The position numbers and the translations under genes were made by a program. The notes beneath the pieces were generated by a model. It saw nothing but the letters and a program-made list of their open reading frames with translations. It had not been told where the DNA came from and made no database searches. A DNA stretch of 64,000 nucleotides from Pinus tabuliformis (taxonomy: Eukaryota > Streptophyta > Pinopsida > Pinales > Pinaceae), in the NCBI GenBank assembly GCA_031772625.1, contig CM062819.1, forward strand, positions 824,455,003 to 824,519,002, in the 5' to 3' direction. Positions 47,750 through 59,430 of the stretch are shown here, piece after piece (the stretch's first letter is position 1; every line of letters starts with the position of its first letter).

Positions 47750-47870
47750 TGGCGCCGTTGCCGGGGACTTTGTTTTTTCGGCATTTCATCATCTTTTCAT
47801 CATTCATCGTTCATCTGTATATCATTCGTTTGAGCCGGCAACGCCAACATTTTTTGGCGCCGTTGCCGGA
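47750..47870 (+). other. Two primer-binding-site motifs in D
   Basis: TGGCGCCGTTGCCGGGGA at 47750-47767, five bases after the LTR, fits the 3' end of plant tRNA-Asp. An almost identical TGGCGCCGTTGCCGGA is repeated at 47855-47870. Two further motifs, GTGGCGACTCCATT and GTGGCGACTCCACTT, follow near 48004 and 48103. Confidence 0.85.
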
Positions 47871-48185
47871 GAATACTTTATTCTCGGTGTTTCATCGACA
47901 TTCATCTTCTCATATCTCATCTCTCAGTTGAGCTGGCAGATTCAATATTTTTGGCATCTTTTCATCCCATATCAGCAGCATCTCTTGGGGTTGTTTCTTG
48001 TTTGGGTGGCGACTCCATTTTCTCATTTTTCCCAGACAAGAAGCCTTCCTCATATCTGCTTGTGATTCCTTTTTGGATCTTAGAATCAGATTCATTGTTC
48101 AAGTGGCGACTCCACTTCTTTCATCTCTTGATTTTCTTGAGCAAAGAGCTAGTTCTATCATCCATCTGATCCCTTATTGTTCATC

Positions 48186-49514
48186 ATGGATTATTCATTT
48201 AAACCATGTCGTTTTACTCACCGTCTCCATGATTTTCCGGAGGAGGCCATTCTTGAATTACCTATTTTTTCAGATGGTGATCCAATCGCTGCTAAAAGGC
48301 ATCTAGACTTGTTTATTCGCATCATGATCATATATTGCAGACCCCCTCAGTTTCATCATGATGATATCAAAATGCGTCTATTTGTCCTTTCTTTAGAAGA
48401 TGATGCTTTGAATTGGTTTAACAATTTTCCTAAGGATTCTTTCACTTCTTTGGTTGATATTATCAATGCTTTTGAAGATAGATATGGTTATCCAAACAGC
48501 TTGCCTTCTTCCGAAATTGTGCAGCAGAATGTAAGTAATTTGATAAGAGGTCCAGCTGAAAGATCCCAAGACGATTCATCATGTCAGAATGTGTCATCCA
48601 CCGGAAATATTGCAGATCAAGTTCATGATAGTGAAAAATCAGGGACAAATGACAATGAAAGGGAAGAACAAAAGAAAATTTTACGAGATCTAATGATGCT
48701 GGTGAGAAATATGGAAATCAATCAAACTAATTATGTCAATGATGTGAAAACTTTATGCACCCACCTGGAAAAACGTAAAAGGGAGATTGAGGTCACGCAA
48801 AATCAGCATGCTAAAGAAATTGAGGCCATGAAAACTAAATATGAAACAGAAATTGGAAACATGCATAGCAAGATGTCAGTCTTAGAGGAAAATATGGTGA
48901 CCATGAAAGCTGATCATGATAAGGAAATTGACTCTATGCAAAACAAGCTATTAACTATGGATGAGAAAATGATCATCATGACGTTCAATCATAATAATCA
49001 AGTGGCTGACATGCAAGCGAATCATAAAGAAGAAATAAATTTTATGCAGCATTGCTTGATGGACATAAAGGAGGAGAATGTTAAAGTAATAAAAGATATG
49101 CAAGAACACCATGCCGGACAAATCAGCGCTATAAAAGTTGAACACTCTAGTCAGATAGATGCATTTAAAATACAGGTTCAAAGGTTTCAGCAATTGGAAA
49201 ATGAGAGAAACCAGGGAACATCAACAGATCAGGAGCCCTCTCATTTGTTGCAACAAGCTCCATCTTATTATGAGGAGGTTATTGATTCGATTGAAAGATG
49301 GTTAATTGAAGGTGATCCGGACAAACTTAAGAATGATAAAGATCAGATGCAGGATAAAGAAAGACATATCACGCATAATTCATCTGATAGTTTTGAAACA
49401 GAAAGTTCCAGGTCATCAGTAATTCAACCTACCAGAAAGAAAAAGCGTAAGAGAAAGAAAATAAAAGAAGATTTGATGCATCAGACGGCCACGAGCAGCT
49501 TGATTTTCGGATAG
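48186..49514 (+). pseudogene. gag: gag with coiled coil, copy D (C-terminus frameshifted)
   Basis: The chosen ATG at 48186 gives MDYSFKPCRFTHRLHDFPEE; one in-frame Met codon lies three codons upstream. Residues 1-110 hold the gag core (SDGDPIAAKRHLDLFIRI, HHDDIKMRLFVLSLEDD, LNWFNNFP, INAFEDRYGYP). Residues about 155-345 form a long heptad-rich coiled coil (repeats like KEIEAMKTKYETEIGNMHSK). A basic run KKKRKRKK is at 418-425. There is no zinc knuckle, protease or pol. Compared with copy E, one base is missing near 49462, so the last 54 residues are replaced by 17 and the protein ends early at 442 aa. The coiled coil may mediate multimerisation; that is inference. Confidence 0.88.
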
Positions 49515-49619
49515 GAAAGAGTCCTACCATATGCAAAATTGGACATGGCACATCCGACAAGCAGCCGACAGATTTGCCTGAAAGCAGGCAAATGCTCAGT
49601 ATGCACTATATTGAACACA

Positions 49620-49848
49620 TCTGATGCCGTAGGGCATCCTTTGTATCGTATTTCTAACCCTACTCCTTGTTTTTTCCGCATTTTCGTTTCTACTTTAGAT
49701 AGTTAATAAATGAAGAGCTTTTATCTTTATTGTGCTTAATGTATATGCTGATTTTTGGATGGACGCTACTTATTTTTGTGTTGTATGGATGCAGATTCTG
49801 GATTCTCACATTCCTGCAAGCAGCAACGTGTCCCCAAGTAGATCCAGA
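49620..49848 (+). other. 3' tail of D shared with element B
   Basis: It begins with the hairpin GATGCCgtagGGCATC over the stop codon of the original frame, continues TTTCTAACCCTACTCCTTG, and later TGGATGGACGCTACT and CAACGTGTCCCCAAGTAGA just before the LTR. The same words occur in order in B at 18537-18845. Confidence 0.85.
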
Positions 49849-52800
49849 TGTTGACCACCACTGGTCAACTACCCATGCAGTACCCCCCCCTTTTCTTTGC
49901 AAAAGGGGCAGCACCTGATCAGCGTGTCCGTGCCATCCAGCAGTCATCAGCAGCTTGATCAATCTAATTGTAAACCCAGTCTGCATGTATGAAATGTAAA
50001 TAATCTTAGCAGATCAGAGACATGTATGTAAAGTTGCCTAGGTGGACCTAACTTTCTAATGATAATCTACGTCCCGGAAGGTTTTTCGTCTCACCGATCT
50101 ACGATCGGCAGAGTTTTCCTTCAAACCTGACCCCAAAGTCGGGATTGATTTTGTCATTCGAATTTTAGGAGAATCCTAGTGTGTTAATCTGCTAGATTAT
50201 AGTTGTGTCGCAGAACTGAGTGTTTTGTGAGGGTCTGTATTAAGTGGGTTTGTCCCCTTGAGATGTAAATTGTAAAAAGTCATCATGAAATGTGTCTTGA
50301 GGGTTGAAAATGTTTTAAATCCCCTCGTGAGTCCTAAGTCCTAGGTCCTAGGTGATGTTTCCAAAGGCTTAGTTCAATGATCCATTTAAAAAACGAAATA
50401 AAATAATAAAAATATATATATATATATATAAAATAGAAAATTTAAAAAATTAAATAAATAAATAAATAATAAAAAAATTTAAAAATTTAAAAATTTAAAA
50501 AATGAAATAAATAAAAAATAATAAAATATTCAAAAAATTTAAAAATTTTAAAAATGAAATAAATAAAAAATAATAAAAAATTTAAAAAAATAAAATAAAA
50601 TAATATTTTAAGTGAATATATCGACGGATGAGATCAAGAGATGTCTTGATCCTCATCAACGGTCGAGATCATTTCTACATGGATCATTCGAACTAGCCGT
50701 TGGGATCATTTCCTTTATATAGGGTCTTAGGTGGTCATTTCAGACAATTCGATCTATGAGTCTGATACTGAAGAAGCTCTCTTGTAAATCTGTTTCTGGT
50801 TAATAAAAGAAGACTCTGGGGTCCATATCTTGCTGGTGTTACTCTCTTGAAATGCTGTGAGATTGTTTAATTTTCTGCATATTTTATTTTCAGCCATTAA
50901 TAATAGCTTTTTGTAGAGTATTGTGAGCACAGGTATCTTGTTCACTTGCTGGGGTTTGGGTGCTGTTAGGGTTTCTGAAGTAATGGCAGGTATCTCCATT
51001 ACTTCCTGAGATCTAGCAGCATTTTTGCCCTCTTTACTGATGGTTGTTTCTGAGCTGTGCAGAAAACCCTTTCTGAAGGAAATTGTGGGCGTTAGGGGAA
51101 GTTCTCGGCTGAACCAGCCAACTCCCATAAGCATTTTGTGCTGAGCCCAGTTGGATTTGATCCTGGGTCTATCATTCGGTTTATTTTTCTAATTTGCATG
51201 AGAGATTTTCTGAAGTTCTTCACAGTGACAGTCTGAAATTTCCTTTTTTTTTAAATATTTATGTGCTTATTGATGAATCTGGCTGTTAAGGGGCCAAATC
51301 TGTACATTAATAAACTGTTCTAGGGTTTTAATTTTTCTGATCTAGGGTTTTAAATGTTTGTTTTATGCAGCTTTCATTAGGGTTTTGTTTCTTTGAAATT
51401 TGCAGGCTCCTCATCAAAACTGCCAAACTTTGGACAAATTCTAAGATCTTTTTCACACGCTGTCTCCTTCTGAGCCATATCCTGTCCCTTTGCTGCGATT
51501 TTCTGTCTTCACTCAGAATTTCGCTTGGCTTATATGCGTCAGGCGAGCAGTGGTTTCAGCGTGGGAAGAACCATCTATTCACATTCACGCACATCAGACA
51601 CACATAATAACTGTTTATCACATTTGACTGCGCTTAAGGCAAGCGTGACTGCGTTTCACTGTTTGAATCTTTGGGCTCATCATTTCACACAAAGGCTCAG
51701 CGTCAGCTCCGATCTATTCACACGCAGAAATCAAGGTTTCTAAAAGCGAAAATATATATCCGAGCTGCTATCGGAGATTTATTCACTGTGAATCTATCTG
51801 CAAATCGATCCAAAATTCCTCAGACTTGATCCAAGCACAAATGCTCTGGTGATCTTTCAGCGTATGCGTCACCGGGGTGATGGTTCTTTCTTTCTTTATT
51901 GGGCATCATCGCAGCCATGCACCAACTGTGTAGAAAAGGTTACTCCAACATCGTTTTCAAAATTGCCAACAACGCCAGGCCAGGTAAATTTTTACACGCT
52001 TGCAAAATCGATCACCTCCCAGCCTCCGTCTGCGTGTTCAAGCAAAAACGATTTGCGTCTCTGTCCGTCGTTACCCGTGCCTATGCTCGAAATTTTGTTT
52101 CACGCGTTCATCTCTCTGCGGGTAAATCGAACCAGCGGACAAGGGTTTTCAGCTCCAACATTGTAGCAGAGTTCTGTCACGCGCCTCGGCGTTTTTCGAT
52201 TCTCTTTGTTCAGGGTTGATCTCGTCTCAGCGTTCTTCCTTGATCGTATGCGTTTCTGATCGCCCAGCCATCAATCTGAGTACCTGCAAAATCATAAACC
52301 AAGCAAAAATTCGATGGATGCGTTCGATCGTTTGTTCCAGGCCATCAACGCAGGTAATGTTTAGCCGTTTCACGCTTCAGGCTAAGGTAACTACGCCCCT
52401 TTTTTCTTTTTTAGTTTGTATTTTTATGTTTGATTTTAGCTTTAGGATTTCAATTCGTATAGTTTTGTTTAGATTTAAATAGTTTTTTTTAGTTTAGTCC
52501 TTAGTTACGTATTTTATTTTTTAGATTCTAATTCTTTTATTTTTTAGATTTCATTTTGTTAGATATAAAAAATAAAAAATAAAAAATTTAGACTTAGGTT
52601 TATGCTTTTGTATAATTAACGTTTTAGTTTTCATTTAAATAGATTTTTATTCTATGTTTTAGATTTTAAAGTTTTAGATTCTAGGTTAAATTTTTATATT
52701 TTTTATTTTAGTTTAGGACTTTATTTTGTTTAGACTTAAATTTTATGAAAAATAAAAAATAAAAAAGATTTATAATTTTTTTAGATTTAGTTTTATTTTT

Positions 52801-53420
52801 TTTAACATAGTTTAGTTTTAGATTAAATTTTTTAGATTTCATTTTTAACTTTTGTTTTAAAATAAAAAATAAAAAATAAAAATAAAAATTGAAAAAATAT
52901 TTAAAAAAAACAATTGAAAAAGTATAAAAAAAATTTGTGGAAAATTCTCTTCGTCAGATCCAGTCATTTTCGGGAATTGTCGTATCTTTCATGCTGAGAT
53001 CTAATTTTTCAAGTCGAGATGCGAAATTGATATCTGGTTAATGGTTATGATTCATGGTGGTTTAAAGCATTCTTTTTTTTGAAAATTCTCAATCGCTGGA
53101 TATCGTTTTGGTCATTCTAAGAGCATTGTGATTTAGCTAATGATAGATGATTGCTGTTCGTGGTCCATATTTTTACATCATTTAACAAGTAATCATTTTA
53201 ACCACAATCTCTTAAGGCACTGGTCTGCTAAATTAATCAAATCCATCGAGTGCTTTTTATATCATATCTCGTGTCTCCCAACCAACTGGTCGACAGTTGG
53301 TCTCATCATCTCACAGGGACTACCCCCCTTAGCCGCGGGAGACAGGCTTAAACGGAGGGATCGGGGATCAGAGTGACAGCCCCCGGTCTGAGCGTTGTCG
53401 TGCCAATCCGCGCGACAACA
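49849..53420 (+). repeat. Second (central) LTR of the array
   Basis: 3572 bp, shared by D as 3' LTR and E as 5' LTR. The first about 310 bp and last about 105 bp align with the 414-bp LTR of B; the 3.1 kb between have no counterpart there. It includes a short (TA)n tract near 50410 and AT-rich low-complexity DNA at 50390-50610. Confidence 0.92.
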
Positions 53421-53425
53421 TTTTT

Positions 53426-53546
53426 TGGCGCCGTTGCCGGGGACTTTGTTTTCTCGGCATTTCATCATCTTTTCATCATTCATCGTTCATCTGTATATCA
53501 TTCGTTTGAGCCGGCAACGCCAACATTTTTTGGCGCCATTGCCGGA
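53426..53546 (+). other. Two primer-binding-site motifs in E
   Basis: TGGCGCCGTTGCCGGGGA at 53426-53443 and a second copy TGGCGCCATTGCCGGA at 53531-53546 (one G to A change against the D copy). Confidence 0.85.
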
Positions 53547-53861
53547 GAATACTTTATTCTCGGTGTTTCATCGACATTCATCTTCTCATCTCTCATCTCT
53601 CAGTTGAGCTGGCAGATTCAATATTTTTGGCATCTTTTCATCCCATATCAGCAGCATCTCTTGGGGTTGTTTCTTGTTTGGGTGGCGACTCCATTTTCTC
53701 ATTTTTCCCAGACAAGAAGCCTTCCTCATATCTGCTTGTGATTCCTTTTTGGATCTTAGAATCAGATTCATTGTTCAAGTGGCGACTCCACTTCTTTCAT
53801 CTCTTGATTTTCTTGAGCAAAGAGCTAGTTCTATCATCCATCTGATCCCTTATTGTTCATC

Positions 53862-55301
53862 ATGGATTATTCATTTAAACCATGTCGTTTTACTCACCGT
53901 CTCCATGATTTTCCGGAGGAGGCCATTCCTGAATTACCTATTTTTTCAGATGGTGATCCAATCGCTGCTAAAAGGCATCTAGACTTGTTTATTCGCATCA
54001 TGATCATATATTGCAGACCCCCTCAGTTTCATCATGATGATATCAAAATGCGTCTATTTGTCCTTTCTTTAGAAGATGATGCTTTGAATTGGTTTAACAA
54101 TTTTCCTAAGGATTCTTTCACTTCTTTGGTTGATATTATCAATGCTTTTGAAGATAGATATGGTTATCCAAACAGCTTGCCTTCTTCCGAAATTGTGCAG
54201 CAGAATGTAAGTAATTTGATAAGAGGTCCAGCTGAAAGATCCCAAGACGATTCATCATGTCAGAATGTGTCATCCACCGGAAATATTGCAGATCAAGTTC
54301 ATGATAGTGAAAAATCAGGGACAAATGACAATGAAAGGGAAGAGCAAAAGAAAATTTTACAAGATCTAATGATGCTGGTGAGAAATATGGAAATCAATCA
54401 AACTAATTATGTCAATGATGTGAAAACTTTATGCACCCACCTCGAAAAACGTAATAGGGAGATTGAGGTCACGCAAAATCAGCATGCTAAAGAAATTGAG
54501 GCCATGAAAACTAAATATGAAACAGAAATTGGAAACATGCATAGCAAGATGTCAGTCTTAGAGGAAAATATGGTGACCATGAAAGCTGATCATGATAAGG
54601 AAATTGACTCTATGCAAAACAAGCTATTAACTATGGATGAGGAAATGATCATCATGACGTTCAATCATAATGATCAAGTGGCTGACATGCAAGCGAATCA
54701 TAAAGAAGAAATAAATTTTATGCAGCATTGCTTGATGGACATAAAGGAGGAGAATGTTAAAGTAATAAAAGATATGCAAGAACACCAAGCCGGACAAATC
54801 AGCGCTATAAAGGTTGAACACTCTAGTCAGATAGATGCATTTAAAATACAGGTTCAAAGGTTTCAGCAATTGGAAAATGAGAGAAACCAGGGAACATCAA
54901 CAGATCAGGAGCCCTTTCATTTGTTGCAACAAGCTCCATCTTATTATGAGGAGGTTATTGATTCGATTGAAAGATGGTTAATTGAAGGTGATCCGGACAG
55001 ACTTAAGAATGATAAAGATCAGATGCAGGATAAAGAAAGACATATCACGCATAATTCATCTGATAGTTTTGAAACAGAAAGTTCCAGGTCATCAGTAATT
55101 CAACCTACCAGAAAGAAAAAGCGTAAGAGAAAGAAAATAAGAAGAAGATTTGACGCATCAGACGGCCACGAGCAGCTTGATTTTCGGATAGGAAAGAGTC
55201 CTACCATATGCAAAATTGGACATGGCACATCCGACAAGCAGCCGACAGATTTGCCTGAAAGCAAGCAAATGCTCAGTATGCACTATATTGAACACATCTG
55301 A
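53862..55301 (+). CDS. gag: gag with coiled coil, copy E (intact, 479 aa)
   Basis: The intact version of the D gag: gag core at residues 1-110, coiled coil at about 155-345, acidic and Ser-rich stretch at 350-415 (SIERWLIEGDPDRLKND, SSDSFETESSRSS), basic run KKKRKRKKIRRR at 418-429 that could act as a nuclear signal or bind nucleic acid, and a C-terminus ending ESKQMLSMHYIEHI. That end resembles the last residues of the B integrase (NGQMLKLFFKHDI), and the stop lies in the same hairpin. The simplest reading is a gag fused to the pol C-terminal codons after deletion of all enzymes. It would need RT and integrase from an autonomous partner. Confidence 0.88.
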   Translation: MDYSFKPCRFTHRLHDFPEEAIPELPIFSDGDPIAAKRHLDLFIRIMIIYCRPPQFHHDDIKMRLFVLSLEDDALNWFNNFPKDSFTSLVDIINAFEDRYGYPNSLPSSEIVQQNVSNLIRGPAERSQDDSSCQNVSSTGNIADQVHDSEKSGTNDNEREEQKKILQDLMMLVRNMEINQTNYVNDVKTLCTHLEKRNREIEVTQNQHAKEIEAMKTKYETEIGNMHSKMSVLEENMVTMKADHDKEIDSMQNKLLTMDEEMIIMTFNHNDQVADMQANHKEEINFMQHCLMDIKEENVKVIKDMQEHQAGQISAIKVEHSSQIDAFKIQVQRFQQLENERNQGTSTDQEPFHLLQQAPSYYEEVIDSIERWLIEGDPDRLKNDKDQMQDKERHITHNSSDSFETESSRSSVIQPTRKKKRKRKKIRRRFDASDGHEQLDFRIGKSPTICKIGHGTSDKQPTDLPESKQMLSMHYIEHI

Positions 55302-55525
55302 TGCCGTAGGGCATCCTTTGTATCGTATTTCTAACCCTACTCCTTGTTTTTTCCGCATTTTCGTTTCTGCTTTAGATAGTTAATAAATGAAGAGCTTTTA
55401 TCTTTATTGTGCTTAATGTATATGCTGATTTTTGGATGGACGCTACTTATTTTTGTGTTGTATGGATGCAGATTCTGGATTCTCACATTCCTGCAAGCAG
55501 CAACGTGTCCCCAAGTAGAGCCAGA

Positions 55526-56084
55526 TGTTGACCACCACTGGTCAACTACCCATGCAGTACCCCCCCTTTTCTTTGCAAAAAGGGGCAGCACCTGATCAGC
55601 GTGTCCGTGCCATCCAGCAGTCATCAGCAGCTTGATCAATCTAATTGTAAACCCAGTCTGCATGTATGAAATGTAAATAATCTTAGCAGATCAGAAACAT
55701 GTATGTAAAGTTGCCTAGGTGGACCTAACTTTCTAATGATAATCTACGTCCCGGAAGGTTTTTCGTCTCACCGATCTACGATCGGCAGAGTTTTCCTTCA
55801 AACCTGACCCCAAAGCCGAGATTGATTTTGTCATTCGAATTTTAGGAGAATCCTAGTGTGTTAATCTGCTAGATTATAGTTGTGTCGCAGAACTGGGTGT
55901 TTTGTGAGGGTCTGTATTAAGTGGGTTTGTCCCCTTGAGATGTAAATTGTAAAAAGTCATCATGAAATGTGTCTTGAGGGTTGAAAATGTTTTAAATCCC
56001 CTCGTGAGTCCTAAGTCCTAGGTCCTAGGTGATGTTTCCAAAGGCTTAGTTCGATGATCCATTTAAAAAACGAAATAAAATAAT

Positions 56085-56123
<39 letters not shown>

Positions 56124-59100
56124 AAAAATTTAAAAATTTAAAAAATTAAATAAATAAATAAATAATAAAAAATTTAAAAAATTTAAAAAATAAAATAAAT
56201 AAAAAATTATAAAAAATTCAAAAAATTTAAAAATTTAAAAAATGAAATAAATAAAAAATAATAAAAAATTTAAAAATTTAAAAAAATAAAATAAAATAAT
56301 ATTTTAAGTGAATAAATCGACGAATGAGATCAAGAGATGTCTTGATCCTCATCAACGGTCGAGATCATTTCTACATGGATTATTCGAACTAGCCGTTGGG
56401 ATCATTTCCTTTATATAGGGTCTTAGGTGGTCATTTCAGACAATTCGATCTGTGAGTCTGATACTGAAGAAGCTCTCTTGTAAATCTGTTTCTGGTTAAT
56501 AAAAGAAGACTTTGGGGTCCATATCTCGCTGGTGTTACTCTCTTGAAATGCTGTGAGATTGTTTAATTTTCTGCATATTTTATTTTCAGCCATTAATAAT
56601 AGCTTTTTGTAGAGTATTGTGAGCACAGGTATCTTGTTCACTTGTTGGGGTTTGGGTGCTGTTAGGGTTTCTGAAGTAATGGCAGGTATCTCCATTACTT
56701 CCTGAGATCTAGCAGCATTTTTTCCCTCTTTACTGATGGTTGTTTCTGAGCTGTGCAGAAAACCCTTTCTGAAGGAAATTGTGGGCGTTAGGGGAAGTTC
56801 TCGGCTGAACCAGCCAACTCCCATAAGCATTTTGTGCTGAGCCCAGTTGGATTTGATCCTGGGTCTATCATTCGGTTTATTTTTCTAATTTGCATGAGAG
56901 ATTTTCTGAAGTTCTTCACAGTGACAGTCTGAAATTTCCTTTTTTTTTTAAATATTTCTGTGCTTATTGATGAATCTGGCTGTTAAGGGGCCAAATCTGT
57001 ACATTAATAAACTGTTCTAGGGTTTTAATTTTTCTGATCTAGGGTTTTAAATGTTTGTTTTATGCAGCTTTCATTAGGGTTTTGTTTCTTTGAAATTTGC
57101 AGGCTCCTCATCAAAACTGCCAAACTTTGGACAAATTCTAAGATCTTTTTCACACGCTGTCTCCTTCTGAGCCATATCCTGTCCCTTTGCTGCGATTTTC
57201 TGTCTTCACTCAGAATTTCGCTTGGCTTATATGCGTCAGGCGAGCAGTGGTTTCAGCGTGGGCAGAACCATCTATTCACATTCACGCACATCAGACACAC
57301 ATAATAACTGTTTATCACATTTGACTGCGCTTAAGGCAAGCGTGACTGCGTTTCACTGTTTGAATCTCTGGGCTCATCATTTCACACAAAGGCTCAGCGT
57401 CAGCTCCGATCTATTCACACGCAGAAATCAGGGTTTCTAAAAGCAAAAATATATATCCGAGCTGCTATCGGAGATTTATTCACTGTGAATCTATCTGCAA
57501 ATCGATCCAAAATTCCTCAGACTTGATCCAAGCACAAATGCTCTGGTGATCTTTCAGCGTATGCGTCACCGGGGTGATGGTTCTTTCTTTCTTTATTGGG
57601 CATCATCGCAGCCATGCACCAACTGTGTAGAAAAGGTTACTCCAACATCGTTTTCAAAATTGCCGACAGCACCAGGCCAGGTAAATTTTTACACGCTTGC
57701 AAAATCGATCACCTCCCAACCTCCGTCTGCGTGTTCAAGCAAAAACGATTTGCGTCTCTGTCCGTCGTTACCCGTGCCTGTGCTCGAAATTTTGTTTCAC
57801 GCGTTCATCTCTCTGCGGGTAAATCGAACCAGCGGACAAGGGTTTTCAGCGCCAGCATTGTAGCAGAGTTCTGTCACGCGCCTCAGCGTTTTTCGATTCT
57901 CTTTGTTGAGGGTTGATCTCGTCTCAGCGTTCTTCCTTGATCGTATGCGTTTCTGATCGCCCAGCCATCAATCTGCGTACCTGCAAAATCATAAACCAAG
58001 CAAAAATTCGATGGATGCGTTCGATCGTTTGTTCCAGGCCATCAACGCAGGTAATGTTTAGCCGTTTCACGCTTTAGGCTAAGGTAATTACGCCCCTTTT
58101 TTTTTTTTTAGTTTGTATTTTTATGTTTGATTTTAGCTTTAGGATTTCAATTCGTATAGTTTTGTTTAGATTTAAATAGTTTTTTTTAGTTTAGTCCTTA
58201 GTTACGTATTTTATTTTTTAGATTCTAATTCTTTTATTTTTTAGATTTCATTTTGTTAGATATAAAAAAAATAAAATTAAAATTAAAAAAAAAAAAAATT
58301 AGACTTAGGTTTATGCTTTTGTATAATTAACGTTTTAGTTTTCATTTAAATAGATTTTTATTCTATGTTTTAGATTTTAAAGTTTTAGATTCTAGGTTAA
58401 ATTTTTATATTTTTTATTTTAGTTTAGGACTTTATTTTGTTTAGACTTAAATTTTATGAAAAATAAAAAATAAAAAAGATTTATAATTTTTTTAGATTTA
58501 GTTTTATTTTTTTTAAATAGTTTAGTTTTAGATTAAATTTTTTAGATTTCATTTTTAACTTTTGTTTTAAAATAAAAAATAAAAAATAAAAAAAAAATTG
58601 AAAAAATATTTAAAAAAAAAAAATTTGAAAAAGTATAAAAAAATTTTGTGGAAAATTCTCTTCGTCAGATCCAGTCATTTTCGGGAATTGTCGTATCTTT
58701 CATGCTGAGATCTGATTTTTCAAGTCGAGATGCGAAATTGATATCTGGTTAATGGTTATGATTCATGGTGGTTTAAAGCATTCTTTTTTTTTTAAATTCT
58801 CAATTGCTGGATATCGTTTTGGTCATTCTAAGAGCATTGTGATTTAGCTAATGATAGATGATTGCTGTTCGTGGTCCATATTTTTACATCATTTAACAAG
58901 TAATCGTTTTAACCACAATCTCTTAAAGCACTGGTCTGCTAAATTAATCAAATCCATCGAGTGCTTTTTATATCGTATCTCGTGTCTCCCAACCAACTGG
59001 TCGACAGTTGGTCTCATCATCTCACAGGGACTACCCCCCTTAGCCGCGGGAGACAGGCTTAAACGGAGGGATCGGGGATCAGAGTGACAGCCCCCGATCT

Positions 59101-59131
59101 GAGTGTTGTCGTGCCAATCCGCGCGACAACA
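55526..59131 (+). repeat. Third LTR of the array
   Basis: 3606 bp, TGTTGACCACCACTGG to GCGCGACAACA, nearly identical to the central LTR apart from length changes in (TA)n (about 56087-56118) and A- or T-rich runs. Confidence 0.92.
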
Positions 59132-59430
59132 GGTAGCAATCTCCCTCATTGTTGCAACAGAGTCTAGCTCTTGCCTTGTGAGTCCCCTCACAAGGCCTGC
59201 TAGATTTTGCGGCAACAGCACCTATATAGTCAAAGCTAAAACCTTCCCTTTCTAGGGCTTATTAAAGGGAAAAAATATCTAGTATGGTCTACCCATTGGT
59301 TGTTGCTAAATCCAAGGAACTTAAGTAAGAGTTAAATCCATTTTTTATTCCAAGGAACTTAAGAAAGCATTTGAGATGACTGGGACTAGCATAATTGACA
59401 CAAGCCCTTAGGGAAGTGGTTGTGTTGGTG
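59132..59430. other. 299 bp flank without gene
   Basis: No domain recognised. Contains CCAAGGAACTTAAG twice (59312 and 59351) and a small palindrome (GCCTTGTGAG...CTCACAAGGC, about 59174-59200). Confidence 0.6.

Larger units (their letters stand above)
44859..59131 (+). mobile_element. D/E tandem array: LTR-gag-LTR-gag-LTR
   Basis: Three LTRs (the first truncated) alternate with two internal regions of about 2.1 kb. The period is 5677 bp by LTR starts (49849 to 55526) and 5676 bp by LTR ends (47744 to 53420). LTR ends are TGTTGACCACCACTGG and GCGCGACAACA, related to element B. Each internal region has a tRNA-Asp-type primer site, one gag gene, and a 3' tail shared with B. Copies differ at only about 1% by eye. 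The right flank after 59131 is GGTAG; the left LTR end is missing, so no TSD can be checked. Confidence 0.93.

Noticed and set aside
59132..59430. Cellular gene fragment after the array
   Set aside because: No continuous frame or conserved motif could be seen.
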